A stretch of DNA of 64,000 nucleotides from assembly GCF_007005445.1 (NCBI RefSeq), contig NZ_CP041387.1, forward strand, positions 2,418,001 through 2,482,000. Reading direction: 5' to 3'. Of this stretch, positions 54,335 through 63,958 are shown piece by piece. The position numbers and the translations under genes are program-made. The notes beneath the pieces are model-generated. The model was not told the DNA's origin and ran no database searches. It saw only the letters and a list, made by a program, of their open reading frames with translations. Every line of letters begins with the position of its first letter. Positions within the stretch are counted from its first letter, which is position 1. The DNA comes from Rhodopseudomonas palustris. GTDB lineage: Bacteria; Pseudomonadota; Alphaproteobacteria; Rhizobiales; Xanthobacteraceae.

Positions 54335-56953
54335 ATGCGCCGACACAACAGTTCCCTTGACGATCAGTCGCTGTGGCAGGTCGCGCTCGACCACGCGCGG
54401 GACGCCGCCATCATCATCGATGATGGCGGTTACATCTGCTTCTTCAGCCAGACAGCAGAACGATTTTGGGGGATCGGTCGCGCGGAACTGATCGGCTGTC
54501 ATTGTGACCTTCTCGGCATCAACGCGATGCTGGAGCCTATCGCTGGCTCGCATCACTCGAACGCCGCATCCGAACTCACGGTCGAGATCGAGATCACAAG
54601 CCGCGACGGCCGATCGATCACCGCCGAGCTGACGCGATCGACGATCGGCGCCGATGGCTGCGACTACACGCTGCTCACGGTGCGCGACGTCACGCCCGAG
54701 CTGGAGCGTCGCAAAGGGATCGAACTCCTCACCTCGATCGCGGACCGCACGACGCGAGCTGTGCTGTTGACCGATCCTGAGCTCAGGATTCTCTACACAA
54801 ACGCCGCCTTCGCCGTCCTGTTCGGCTACGGTGCCGATGAAGCCAAGGGCCGTAACATCATCGATCTGCTCGCCGGTCACCACACCAATCGCCGCATGAT
54901 GGCAGGCCTGAAACGATGGATGGCCGACGACGAAGGCGGCGAAGAGGAAATCCTGGTCTACGACAAGAACGGCGAAGAGGTCTGGATCTCGGCGGACGTG
55001 AAGGCACTGCGTGACCCGCAGGGCCGGATCACACAGGTCTTCGCACTGCTGACCGATATCTCGGAAACCCGTCAGTTGCGCATGCTGCAGCAACTGACGC
55101 TGGGGGCACTCGCCGACGAGATTCCGACTACCGAGGTCGCCGATCGGATGTGTCGGTTCGTCGAGAAGATCGCGCCGGACGTGGTGTCCTCGCTGCTGCA
55201 TGTCGACGCGCAGGGCCTGTTGCACCCGCTCGGTGGCCCGAGCCTGCCCGACGATTACTCCCGGGCGCTCGACGGCGTGCCGATCGGCCCGCAGGTCGGC
55301 GCGTGCGGCGCCTCGGCGTATTATGGCGAACCGGTGCTGGCGCTCGACATCGACACCGACCCGCGCTGGGAGCCGTTCAAGAAGCGGCTATTGGAAATCG
55401 GGCTACGCGCCTGCTGGTCGTCGCCGATCAAGGCCAAGGACGGCCGTGTGATCGGCACCTTCGCGTTCTATTTCCACGCCTGCCGGCCGCCGAGCCATTG
55501 GCATCACCGCATTGTCGATGCCTGCCTGCATCTCGGCGCGCTCGCGATCGAGCGCATGGAGTCGCGCGCGCAGATCGCAAGGCTCGCTTATTTCGACATG
55601 CTGACCGGCCTGCCCAACCGGGCGCGGCTGCGCGATCTGATCGGCGAAGCGACCGCGGCCTGCCCACAGGGCCGCTCCGTTGCGCTGGCGTTTCTGGACG
55701 TCGACAATTTCAAGGACATCAACGACACGCTGGGCCATGCCGCCGGCGACGAATTCCTGGTCGAGTTCGCGCGCAGGCTGCGCGATCACATCCAGCCCGG
55801 CGACGTGGTGGGCCGGCTCGGCGGCGACGAATTCGTCGTCGTGCTGCCGAACCGCGAGCCGGCCGAAATCGAACCGGTGGTGGCGCGGATCAGCGACGCG
55901 TTGATGCTGCCGTTCGCGCTGTGCAACAGCCAGGTGCCGATGTCGGCCAGCATCGGGGTCAGCCTGTATCCCGACAACGCCACCGACATCGACACCCTGA
56001 TCAACCAGGCCGACACCGCGATGTATCGCGCCAAGCGTTCGGGTCGCTCGACCTACCGACTGTTCAATTGCGACATGCACGGCGCAGCCGAGCAGCGAAT
56101 GGCCTATGCGGCAGCGCTGCGCTCGGCTCTCGCCGACAGCCGACTCGAACTGCATTATCAGCCGCAGATCAGAACCGCTGACGGCGCGCTGCACGGCGTC
56201 GAAGCGATGGCACGCTGGCACGATCCGGTGCTCGGCCCGGTGCCGCCGGCCAAATTCATTCCGCTGGCCGAAGAGTGCGGCCTGATCGATCAGATCGCCT
56301 GCTGGTCGATCCGCGAGGCCTGCCGGCAGATGCGCGTATGGCGCGACCAGGGGCTTGAGGTGCCGAGCGTCGCCGTCAATCTGTCGCCGATCAACTTCGA
56401 GAATGCCGCGCTGCCGACGCTCGTTGCCGACACGCTCGCGACTTATCACCTGCCGCCCGAAGCGCTGATGCTCGAGGTCACCGAGGGCGTCGCGCAAGAC
56501 AACCGCTCGACCGCGCACGAAACCATGGTGGCGCTGCGCCGGATCGGAGTCGGCCTGTCACTCGACGATTTCGGCACCGGCTATTCCAATCTCAACCGGC
56601 TGGCGCAATTGCCGATCCGCGAGCTGAAGATCGATCGCGGCTTCATGAGCGAGCTGGAGATCAGCCCGACCGCCTGCGCGGTCGTCACCACCGTGGTGCG
56701 GGTCGGCCAGAGCCTCGCCCTCAGCGTCGTCGCCGAAGGCGTCGAGACGAAAGCGCAATTCCAACTCCTGAGCGAGCTCGGCTGCGACGTCGTCCAGGGC
56801 TTCCTGTATGCGCCCGCGCTGGCGCCGGAGCGGTTCGAGGAGTGGCTTCTCGGCTACAGCGCCACCCGCGCCGGCCGCATGAGCGACCGGATCGGCGCCA
56901 CCGCCGAGGACGGCCGACCGCCGTCCCGTGTCACCACGCGACGGCGACGATAA
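54335..56953 (+). CDS. PAS-PAS-GAF-GGDEF-EAL protein, DosP-like
   Basis: An 872-residue signalling protein with the order PAS-A (about residues 10-125), PAS-B (about 130-250, VLFGYGADEAKG, DISETR), GAF-like (about 265-415), GGDEF (G496-G-D-E-F500) and EAL (about 590-850). It matches E. coli DosP in order, and the EAL region shares EAMARWHDP with it. The signature is E623-A-M here, not EAL, but NLSPINF, LDDFGTGYS, KIDRGF and AEGVET are present, so phosphodiesterase activity is plausible. GGDEF lacks an I-site (QPGD, not RxxD). Whether PAS-A binds haem is unknown. Ends convergent to acyP. Confidence 0.9.
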   Translation: MRRHNSSLDDQSLWQVALDHARDAAIIIDDGGYICFFSQTAERFWGIGRAELIGCHCDLLGINAMLEPIAGSHHSNAASELTVEIEITSRDGRSITAELTRSTIGADGCDYTLLTVRDVTPELERRKGIELLTSIADRTTRAVLLTDPELRILYTNAAFAVLFGYGADEAKGRNIIDLLAGHHTNRRMMAGLKRWMADDEGGEEEILVYDKNGEEVWISADVKALRDPQGRITQVFALLTDISETRQLRMLQQLTLGALADEIPTTEVADRMCRFVEKIAPDVVSSLLHVDAQGLLHPLGGPSLPDDYSRALDGVPIGPQVGACGASAYYGEPVLALDIDTDPRWEPFKKRLLEIGLRACWSSPIKAKDGRVIGTFAFYFHACRPPSHWHHRIVDACLHLGALAIERMESRAQIARLAYFDMLTGLPNRARLRDLIGEATAACPQGRSVALAFLDVDNFKDINDTLGHAAGDEFLVEFARRLRDHIQPGDVVGRLGGDEFVVVLPNREPAEIEPVVARISDALMLPFALCNSQVPMSASIGVSLYPDNATDIDTLINQADTAMYRAKRSGRSTYRLFNCDMHGAAEQRMAYAAALRSALADSRLELHYQPQIRTADGALHGVEAMARWHDPVLGPVPPAKFIPLAEECGLIDQIACWSIREACRQMRVWRDQGLEVPSVAVNLSPINFENAALPTLVADTLATYHLPPEALMLEVTEGVAQDNRSTAHETMVALRRIGVGLSLDDFGTGYSNLNRLAQLPIRELKIDRGFMSELEISPTACAVVTTVVRVGQSLALSVVAEGVETKAQFQLLSELGCDVVQGFLYAPALAPERFEEWLLGYSATRAGRMSDRIGATAEDGRPPSRVTTRRRR

Positions 56954-57045
56954 TTCCAGGCGCACGGACGCCGCCTCGGCGGGAGCGGCAGCCCTCCCGA
57001 CGCCGACATCGACGTGGTTCTCGCAAGGAAGCCGAATTGCCGGCC

Positions 57046-57345
57046 TTACAGCGTCGACAGGATCGAAACCCGCTCGCCCGTCTGGCGCAGGTTCAGAACG
57101 TCCGGCTGCGCGGCCTCTGCCACCACCGCATCGACGCGCGCCGCCGACGGTCCACGCTGGCATCGCGCGATCATCTCGCTGACGACCGGCTCGCTGCCGG
57201 CCAGCACCGCCTCGACGCTGCCGTCGCGGCGATTGCGCACCCAGCCCTGCAGCCCCATCGCTTCAGCAGTATGGGCCAGCCAGGCCCGATAGCCGACGCC
57301 CTGCACCCGGCCGCTGATCGTCACCTGCCGGATGATCTCGCTCAT
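57046..57345 (-). CDS. acyP: Acylphosphatase
   Basis: A 99-residue enzyme that hydrolyses carboxyl-phosphate bonds. Catalytic R20 ([11 protein letters not shown]) and N38 ([14 protein letters not shown]) are both present. Its ATG overlaps the stop of the oxaloacetate decarboxylase gene by one base, placing it third in the leftward pccA operon. Metabolic role in this context is unclear. Confidence 0.95.
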   Translation of the reverse strand: MSEIIRQVTISGRVQGVGYRAWLAHTAEAMGLQGWVRNRRDGSVEAVLAGSEPVVSEMIARCQRGPSAARVDAVVAEAAQPDVLNLRQTGERVSILSTL

Positions 57346-58211
57346 CAGCGTTTCACACCGAGGAAGTGCTCGTTCCGATCAGCGACGACGTCGGCGCGCG
57401 TGACCTTGTCCGTCAGGTCGGCGCCCGCGAGCCCGGTCAGTTGCTTCGGCGTCGCGCCATCCTTGATCGCCGACAGCGTCTTGAATACGGCCTCGGTCGC
57501 AGCCGCGATCGGCGCGTGGCCCTGCACCGCGATGCGGACGCGCCTGCCCGCGAGGTGATCGAAGTCGCCGAGTTCGGCCGGCGGACTGCCGAGCGCCAGC
57601 GGCAGCGTGGTCGCGGCGCTGATCGCTTCGAGCTGGGCGCGGGTCTTCACCCCGGTGAAGAACAGCGCATCGACGCCCGCGGCCTCATAGGCCAGCGCGC
57701 GTTCGATCGCATCGTCGAGCGAGGTGATCGAGCAGGCGCCGGTGCGGCCGAAGATAACCAGGTTGGGATCGCGCCGCGCATCGAGCGCGGCCTTGATCTT
57801 GCCGAGTCCCTCCTCGCGCGACACCAGTTGCGGCTTGGCCTCGCCGTAGGCCTGCGGCAGCAGCGTGTCTTCGATGGTGAGACCGGCGGCGCCCGCCGCT
57901 TCGAGTTCTTCGACGGTGCGGCGGACGTTGAGCGCGTTGCCGTAGCCGTGATCGGCATCCACCACCACCGGCAGCGCCGCGGCGCGGCTCATCCGCCGCA
58001 CCTGCTCGGCAAGCTCGGTCAGCGTGATCAGCGTGATGTCGGGATCGCCGAGGATTGCCAGCGACGCCACCGAGCCACCGAACATCCCGAACGGAAAGCC
58101 GAGATCGTCGGCGATCCGGATCGAGATCGCGTCGTACACCGACGCCGGGCGCACGCAGGCCGATCCGGTCAGGATCGCCCGCAATGCGCCGCGGCGGTCA
58201 CGCCAGGCCAT
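57345..58211 (-). CDS. Oxaloacetate decarboxylase of the isocitrate lyase/PEP mutase family
   Basis: A 288-residue TIM-barrel enzyme starting [30 protein letters not shown], with [19 protein letters not shown] as the metal-binding strand and TIEDTLLPQ, characteristic of the family. The length and segments match proteins annotated as oxaloacetate decarboxylase from Pseudomonas and Rhodopseudomonas; a related PEP-mutase-type activity remains possible. It starts 4 bp after pccA and overlaps acyP. Confidence 0.9.
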   Translation of the reverse strand: MAWRDRRGALRAILTGSACVRPASVYDAISIRIADDLGFPFGMFGGSVASLAILGDPDITLITLTELAEQVRRMSRAAALPVVVDADHGYGNALNVRRTVEELEAAGAAGLTIEDTLLPQAYGEAKPQLVSREEGLGKIKAALDARRDPNLVIFGRTGACSITSLDDAIERALAYEAAGVDALFFTGVKTRAQLEAISAATTLPLALGSPPAELGDFDHLAGRRVRIAVQGHAPIAAATEAVFKTLSAIKDGATPKQLTGLAGADLTDKVTRADVVADRNEHFLGVKR

Positions 58212-58215
58212 GGTC

Positions 58216-60231
58216 TTACGCGAACTCCATGATCACCGCGTCGACCGCGAGCGTCGCGCCGGCGGCGGCATGGATCTTCTTGATCTGGCCGTCGCGCTCG
58301 GCGCGCAGCACGTTCTGCATCTTCATCGCCTCGATCACGGCGAGCGTCTCGCCGGCCTTGATCTCCTGGCCTTCGGCGACGGCGATCGACACCACCAGAC
58401 CCGGCATCGGGCACAGCACCTTCTTGCCGGTGTCGGCCTTGTCGGCTTCCTTCATCCAGCGCGCGGCCGCGGCTTCACGCTCGGTGAAGACGTTGACCGA
58501 CACTTCGTAGCCGTGATGCGCCAGCTTGAAGCCGTTCGGGATCGCGCGAACCTGCACCGCGACCGGATGGCCGTCGATGGTGCCTTCCCACACCGGGTCG
58601 CCCGGCATCCAGGACGACAGCAACTGATGCGGCTGCCCCAGCGATCCGTCGGGATTGGCGAAGCGGACCACGAACGCCTCGCCCTCGCGGATCACGTCGA
58701 GCGGCACTTCGCTGCGCTCCAGCCAGACGCAGCGGCGGCGCTCGCGGATCACCGCGCGGCCGATCATCTGACCCGAGATCTTGCGCTTGCGCTCGCCGAT
58801 CACCCGGTCGATCGCCGCGCCGACCGCGGCGATGCGGCGGGCGACTTCACCCTCCGGCACCCGCGGATGGAAGCCTTGCGGGAATTCCTCGGCGATGAAG
58901 CCGGTCGACAGATTGCCCTCGCGCCAGCGCGGATGCGTCATCAGCGCCGACAGGAACGGAATGTTGTGGCGGATGCCGTCGACGTAGAACGCGTCGAGCG
59001 CGTGGGTCTGCGCCTCGATCGCCGCGGCGCGCGACGGCCCGTGGGTCACCAGCTTGGCGATCATCGGGTCATAGAACATCGAGATCTCGCCGCCCTCCTG
59101 CACGCCGGTGTCGTTGCGCACCGTGATGCCGGAAGCCGCGCTCTCGGCCGGCGGACGGTACTTCACCAGGCGGCCGATCGACGGCAGGAAGTTGCGGAAC
59201 GGATCTTCCGCATAGACGCGGGACTCGATCGCCCAGCCCTTCAGCGTGACGTCCTTCTGCGCCAGCGCCAGCTTCTCGCCAGCCGCCACGCGGATCATCT
59301 GCTCGACCAGGTCGATCCCGGTGACCATTTCGGTGACCGGATGCTCAACCTGCAGGCGGGTGTTCATCTCGAGGAAGTAGAAGCTCTTGTCCTGGCCGGC
59401 AACGAACTCGACGGTGCCGGCGCTGTCGTAGTTCACGGCCTTGGCCAGCGCGACCGCCTGCTCGCCCATCTTGCGGCGGGTGACCTCGTCGAGCAGCGGC
59501 GACGGCGCCTCTTCGATCACCTTCTGATTGCGGCGCTGGATCGAGCATTCGCGCTCGCCGAGATAGATGACGTTGCCGTGCTTGTCGCCGAGCACCTGGA
59601 TCTCGATGTGGCGCGGATCGACGATGAACTTCTCGATGAAGACACGGTCGTCGCCGAACGAGGCCTTGGCCTCCGCCTTGGCGAGGTTGAAGCCTTCGGC
59701 GACTTCCGCCCGCGAGTGCGCGATCCGCATGCCCTTGCCGCCGCCGCCGGCGGAGGCCTTGATCATCACCGGGTAGCCGATTTCGTCGGCGATCTTGACC
59801 GCGTGCTTGTCGTCCTCGATCACGCCGAGGAAGCCGGGAACGGTCGAGACCTTGGCCTGCGCGGCGGCCTTTTTGGACTCGATCTTGTCGCCCATCGCGG
59901 CGATCGCGCCGGGGTTCGGACCGATAAACACGATGCCGGCATCGGCCAGCGCGCGTGGGAACGCTTCACGCTCGGACAGGAAGCCGTAGCCGGGATGCAC
60001 CGCCTCGGCGCCGGTCTTCTTGCAGGCTTCGACGATCTTCTCGATCACCAGATAGCTCTCGGCCGCCGCCGGCGGGCCGATCAGCACCGCCTCGTCGGCC
60101 ATTTCGACGTGCAGCGCGTCGCGGTCCGCCTCGGAATAGACGGCGACCGTCTCGATACCCATACGACGCGCGGTCTTGATGACCCGGCAGGCGATCTCGC
60201 CGCGGTTGGCGATCAGAATACGTTTGAACAT
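58216..60231 (-). CDS. pccA: Propionyl/acyl-CoA carboxylase alpha subunit (biotin carboxylase plus BCCP)
   Basis: A 671-residue biotin-dependent carboxylase subunit. Biotin carboxylase domain from MFKRILIANRGEIACRVI (residues 1-450), with KASAGGGGKGMRIA and FLEMNTRLQVEHPVTE, then a BT-type linker domain and a C-terminal BCCP domain with the biotinylated K637 in the AMKM motif. Length and architecture point to PccA (propionyl-CoA) rather than AccC (about 450 aa). The beta subunit gene is not in the window. First in a leftward operon with the decarboxylase and acyP. Confidence 0.93.
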   Translation of the reverse strand: MFKRILIANRGEIACRVIKTARRMGIETVAVYSEADRDALHVEMADEAVLIGPPAAAESYLVIEKIVEACKKTGAEAVHPGYGFLSEREAFPRALADAGIVFIGPNPGAIAAMGDKIESKKAAAQAKVSTVPGFLGVIEDDKHAVKIADEIGYPVMIKASAGGGGKGMRIAHSRAEVAEGFNLAKAEAKASFGDDRVFIEKFIVDPRHIEIQVLGDKHGNVIYLGERECSIQRRNQKVIEEAPSPLLDEVTRRKMGEQAVALAKAVNYDSAGTVEFVAGQDKSFYFLEMNTRLQVEHPVTEMVTGIDLVEQMIRVAAGEKLALAQKDVTLKGWAIESRVYAEDPFRNFLPSIGRLVKYRPPAESAASGITVRNDTGVQEGGEISMFYDPMIAKLVTHGPSRAAAIEAQTHALDAFYVDGIRHNIPFLSALMTHPRWREGNLSTGFIAEEFPQGFHPRVPEGEVARRIAAVGAAIDRVIGERKRKISGQMIGRAVIRERRRCVWLERSEVPLDVIREGEAFVVRFANPDGSLGQPHQLLSSWMPGDPVWEGTIDGHPVAVQVRAIPNGFKLAHHGYEVSVNVFTEREAAAARWMKEADKADTGKKVLCPMPGLVVSIAVAEGQEIKAGETLAVIEAMKMQNVLRAERDGQIKKIHAAAGATLAVDAVIMEFA

Positions 60232-60596
60232 GCTCTTCTTGCTTGCAACCTTGGGGGTGGTTCTGCCCTCCCGGCCGGGACGGCATTCGGCATTGCGGAT
60301 GTGCTTGTAACAATTCTGTCGGCGGGGAGAACTAGATATTGCGCAGGGGGCCGGCGCTACGACCGATTAAACCAATGGCCCGCCCGCACGCGCCGGCCGC
60401 CACCTCGGCAGACAGCGTCTCGCTTTCGCGCAAAAACACCCGCTCCGCAACTAAATTTCGTGGTTTTCCAACGGGCTGACGGAACATTCCGTCGGCCGGG
60501 TTGAACCCGCGGCGCGCGCACGGGCGCCGTTGCCTGCCCAAAAAGCAAACGGCGGGGCAATCCCCGCCGTTGCATTTGTCACGATGTGGTTGGGCG
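60232..60596. other. Intergenic region upstream of pccA
   Basis: About 365 bases with no credible gene: leftward it should hold the pccA promoter and leader, and its right end has the terminator at 60540-60571. No other structure could be supported. Confidence 0.5.
60540..60571 (-). terminator. Rho-independent terminator of the 60597-61172 gene
   Basis: On the minus strand AACGGCGGGG (60571-60562) pairs with CCCCGCCGTT (60557-60548) over ten bases around a 4-base loop. Two bases on, GCTTTTT (60544-60540 as T) completes a terminator for the gene ending at 60597. Confidence 0.8.
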
Positions 60597-61172
60597 TTAG
60601 GCGCCGAGATCGAGAATCTGGGGCAACTGGGTGATCAACGGCAGCGTCGCGACTCCGACCAGGGTGGCGACCAGGCGCATCAAGGTGTGGTTGTTGCGCC
60701 GGGTGCCGCGCATCTGGCGCGAAATCCATTCCAGCACCTCGGTGTTGACGCCGACCGCCTGGGTCGGCGCCCAGGACTCGATCGCCACGTCGGGCGACAG
60801 CGCGACGCTGCGGGCCGGCACCGGCAGACCCGAGGCCGCCGCAGCATGGTGGGCCACCGCTTTGGCGAACAGATCGTCGAACCGACCGCCGTCGACGCGT
60901 TCGGCTGCGGCATCGTTGATCTCGAACAGCGCCTCGGCCTCGGCCCGGCTGATCGGCTGATCATCGACCGTCGCCGCGGTCAGGATGCGCATGCACCAGG
61001 CCGCATCGGCAGCATCGAGGGTACGGGAGAAGTGGACCCGACCACCGGTGGTCGGCCCCTCGCCGGTGATGATGCCGTCGCGCACAATTCCGAGCGCCTG
61101 CGCGGCGGTGTAGCGGTTCGAAATCTTGGAAGGGTCGATGCCGATCAGCTCGGCAGTGGCGGCGGCAGTCAT
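60597..61172 (-). CDS. Conserved hypothetical protein (191 aa)
   Basis: A 191-residue protein starting MTAAATAELIGIDPSKISNRYTAAQALGIVRDG, with RILTAATVDDQPISRAEAEALFEINDAA and a basic, hydrophobic end (RNNHTLMRLVATLVGVATLPLITQLPQIL) that may be a membrane anchor. I recognise no function. The ATG at 61172 is chosen because a frame open further upstream lacks conserved features. It is followed by a strong terminator at 60540-60571. Confidence 0.75.
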   Translation of the reverse strand: MTAAATAELIGIDPSKISNRYTAAQALGIVRDGIITGEGPTTGGRVHFSRTLDAADAAWCMRILTAATVDDQPISRAEAEALFEINDAAAERVDGGRFDDLFAKAVAHHAAAASGLPVPARSVALSPDVAIESWAPTQAVGVNTEVLEWISRQMRGTRRNNHTLMRLVATLVGVATLPLITQLPQILDLGA

Positions 61173-61463
61173 TGCTTTCACTCGTTTTTCTGGCTCTGAG
61201 CCAGCAATTCCACGCTGGCGTAAACGCTTGGTTAAGACTTCGCCCCTGCGGTCGATTCGGTTCGGCTTGACCGGCATCTTTCCCAGCAGGGTTGCCGATT
61301 TGTCGCAACAGCGGTCTCGCCGGCTCAATTCGCAGGAGCCTCCGGCGGCGGTTGGGCGCAGTGGCGGCGAAGTTGGGGCAAAGCGCTTCGGCCGGGCGGC
61401 CATTTGGCCGCACCGGTCGTTCAGATGTCCTTCAGCGTTTCGAGCGTCGGCGGCGAGCGGCGC

Positions 61464-61862
61464 TCAGCGCGGCGACCACCAATCCGCCAGCAGCAGGCCG
61501 AGCGTCCCCGACACCGCGGTGACGAAAGCGCCCCACGAGATGTCGACCGCGACCACCGGCCAGGTCCAGTGCTTCAGCAGCGCCAGCGAGGTCAGCTCGA
61601 AGGTGGCGTAGCAGAACACGCCGAACAGCGCCCCGTACAACAACGAGGATTGCCAGGTCGCCTGCGCCGAGCCGTTGACGAAGATGACGATGCCGACGAC
61701 GTAGAGCAGATAGAACATCACGGCCGGCAGCAGCCTCACCTCGCCGAGCATCTCGCCGACCTGCGACTGGAAGAAGCTCTTGGCGATCGTGCCGAGGAAC
61801 AGAAAGTCGAGCGGAATCAGGACAATGAATGTCGCCAGATAGAGCACACCGTATCGCTTCAA
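61464..61862 (-). CDS. DUF2177 family membrane protein
   Basis: A 132-residue membrane protein, MKRYGVLYLATFIVLIPLDFLFLG, with four hydrophobic segments (about residues 7-25, 47-65, 76-93, 100-120) and the family pattern LYGALFGVFCYATFELTSLALLKHW. DUF2177 members have no known role. Its start (ATG 61862) is 118 bp from the divergent photolyase. Confidence 0.87.
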   Translation of the reverse strand: MKRYGVLYLATFIVLIPLDFLFLGTIAKSFFQSQVGEMLGEVRLLPAVMFYLLYVVGIVIFVNGSAQATWQSSLLYGALFGVFCYATFELTSLALLKHWTWPVVAVDISWGAFVTAVSGTLGLLLADWWSPR

Positions 61863-61980
61863 ATCGTCCTCCTGAACAAAACCGAATGCATCCTGTCAAA
61901 TACGGAATGCCTCGTCGATGGTTGCAGACGCAGCCGGACAGCGGCGCAAAATCGCAGCCTCGTATCCTGGATGAGCCCAC

Positions 61981-63432
61981 GTGCTGACAACTGCCGGCTC
62001 CCGCCCCGTCATCGTCTGGTTTCGCGACGATCTCCGTCTCGCCGATCATCCGGCGTTGCACGCCGCCGCGCAATCCGGTGCACCGGTGCTGTGCGTCTAT
62101 GTGCTCGACGAGGTGAGCGATGAGGTGCGCGCCCTTGGTGGCGCGGCGCGATGGTGGCTGGCGCAATCGCTTCGATCGCTGGAGGCTGAGCTTCGTGCAG
62201 CGGGAGCATTGCTGATCCTGCGGCGGGGGCCGGCGGCCGCTGTGCTGGCCGAGCTTGCGCAGCAAAGCGATGCAGCGGCGGTGCATTGGAACGAGATCGA
62301 GATCGCACCGCATCGCGCCGTCGCCGACGCGCTGGCAGACGCGCTGACCGTGGCCGGCATCGCCTATCACCGCCACCCTGGCGATACGCTGGTGGCGCCG
62401 AACACGATCCGCAGCAAGGACGGCCGCGGCATGCGGGTGTTCACCCCGTTCTGGCGGCGCGTGCTCAGCCTCGGCGATCCGCCGCAGCCCCTGCCCCGTC
62501 CTGCCGCGCTACGCCCGGCGCCGACACTGCCGGGCGATCAGCTCAGCGACTGGCAACTCGAGCCGACCTCGCCGGACTGGGCCGGCGGCCTGCGCGCCAC
62601 CTGGCGGCCGGGCGAAGCCGCCGCGCAGACGCGGCTCGCCGACTTCCTCGCCGGACTGCCGGGCTACGCCGAGGGCCGCGACTATCCGGATCGGCACGTC
62701 ACCTCCGGGCTGTCGCCGCATCTGCGGTTCGGCGAAATCAGTCCGCGCCAGGTCTGGTACGCGGCGCGCTTCGCCGCCGCCGAGCGGCCGGCGATCGCGC
62801 CCGACATCGACAAATTCCTCAGCGAACTCGGCTGGCGCGAGTTCTGCCGGCATCTGCTCGCCGACCATCCGGATCTTGCCGCCCGCAATCTACAGCCGGC
62901 GTTCGACGCCTTCCCGTGGCACAGCGACGATGGCGCGCTGACCGCCTGGCAGCGCGGCCGCACCGGCTATCCGATCGTCGACGCCGGGATGCACGAGCTG
63001 TGGCATTCCGGCGTGATGCACAATCGCGTCCGCATGGTCGTCGGCTCGTTCCTGGTCAAGCACTTGCTGATCGACTGGCGGCTCGGCGAACAGTGGTTCT
63101 GGGACACGCTGGTCGACGCCGACCCCGGCAGCAATCCCGGTAACTGGCAGTGGGTGGCGGGCTGCGGCGCCGATGCGGCGCCGTATTTCCGGGTGTTCAA
63201 CCCGGTGCTGCAGAGCGAGAAGTTCGACGCGGACGGCGCCTATATCCGCCGCTGGCTGCCCGAACTCGCCGGCCTGCCGAACAACCTGATCCACCAGCCG
63301 TGGACTGCGACGCCGCTCGAACTCGCCGCCGCCGGCGTCGAGCTCGGCGGCAACTACCCGAGGCCGATCGTCGACCACAAGGCGGCCCGCCAGCGCGCGC
63401 TTTCGGCCTATTCTGAGCAGCGGCAGCGTTGA
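61981..63432 (+). CDS. phrB: Deoxyribodipyrimidine photolyase (cryptochrome/photolyase family)
   Basis: Light-dependent repair of cyclobutane pyrimidine dimers. The 483-residue flavoprotein has an N-terminal alpha/beta antenna-type domain (VIVWFRDDLRLADHPAL) and the FAD domain with RDYPDRHVTSGLSPHLRFGEISPRQ, WREFCRHLL, GRTGYPIVDAGMHELW and NPGNWQWVAG. The tryptophan-rich electron chain segments are present. Starts GTG 61981. A lysine-rich protein follows 79 bp later on the same strand. Confidence 0.94.
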   Translation: MLTTAGSRPVIVWFRDDLRLADHPALHAAAQSGAPVLCVYVLDEVSDEVRALGGAARWWLAQSLRSLEAELRAAGALLILRRGPAAAVLAELAQQSDAAAVHWNEIEIAPHRAVADALADALTVAGIAYHRHPGDTLVAPNTIRSKDGRGMRVFTPFWRRVLSLGDPPQPLPRPAALRPAPTLPGDQLSDWQLEPTSPDWAGGLRATWRPGEAAAQTRLADFLAGLPGYAEGRDYPDRHVTSGLSPHLRFGEISPRQVWYAARFAAAERPAIAPDIDKFLSELGWREFCRHLLADHPDLAARNLQPAFDAFPWHSDDGALTAWQRGRTGYPIVDAGMHELWHSGVMHNRVRMVVGSFLVKHLLIDWRLGEQWFWDTLVDADPGSNPGNWQWVAGCGADAAPYFRVFNPVLQSEKFDADGAYIRRWLPELAGLPNNLIHQPWTATPLELAAAGVELGGNYPRPIVDHKAARQRALSAYSEQRQR

Positions 63433-63511
63433 ACAACTGCGGTTGGCAGCGTTACTAATTTCGCGAATCGGCTATCGTCGGGGTTATCTGCAAACCCTTT
63501 GGGGGATCAAC

Positions 63512-63862
63512 ATGGACGACGACAAGCCGATGATCGAGCAGGTGGGCGAGGTGATCAACGAGGTCACCGACGCAGCCAAGACCGCAGTCAAGAAGGCGCG
63601 CAAGGCCGCCAAGAAGGTGAAGGCCGACGTCAAGAAGGCCACCACGAAGGCGACCAAGAAGGCAGGCAAGAAGGCTGGTAAGAAGGCCGCCAAGAAGGCG
63701 GCGAAGAAAGCCAAGCCGGCCAAGAAAGCCGCCAAAACGGCGCCGAAGAAAGCCAAGAAAGCTGCGAAGAAAGCCGCCAAGAAGACGGCCAAGAAAGCCG
63801 TGAAAAAGGCCAAGAAGGCGGCGCCGAAGAAGGCCAAGAAGGCCAAGAAATCCAAGCGCTGA
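63512..63862 (+). CDS. Lysine/alanine-rich histone H1-like protein
   Basis: A 116-residue highly basic protein: acidic start MDDDKPMIEQVGEVINEVTDAAKTAV, then KKA-type repeats (KKAAKKA, KKAGKKA, KPAKKAAK) to the end. The composition mirrors bacterial H1-like and AlgP-like DNA-condensing proteins. A short helical head precedes the tail. ATG 63512 has GGGGG 8 bases upstream. A terminator follows at 63889-63919. Predicted role: nucleoid binding, from composition only. Confidence 0.85.
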   Translation: MDDDKPMIEQVGEVINEVTDAAKTAVKKARKAAKKVKADVKKATTKATKKAGKKAGKKAAKKAAKKAKPAKKAAKTAPKKAKKAAKKAAKKTAKKAVKKAKKAAPKKAKKAKKSKR

Positions 63863-63888
63863 GCGTTTCATCCGCGTCGGCCAGCGAA

Positions 63889-63919
63889 AGCCTCCGGAAG
63901 AGTTCGCCGGAGGCTTTTT
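63889..63919 (+). terminator. Terminator of the histone-like gene
   Basis: AGCCTCCGG (63889-63897) pairs with CCGGAGGCT (63907-63915), with four more T (63916-63919). Located 27 bases after the stop. Confidence 0.85.
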
Positions 63920-63958
63920 GCTGTTCTCCGGCAGCAGCCGCGCGCGCCGCCTGCCCGC

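Noticed and set aside
58024..60504. 826-residue + strand frame opposite pccA and the decarboxylase gene
   Set aside because: Antisense of two identified genes, no recognisable domain.
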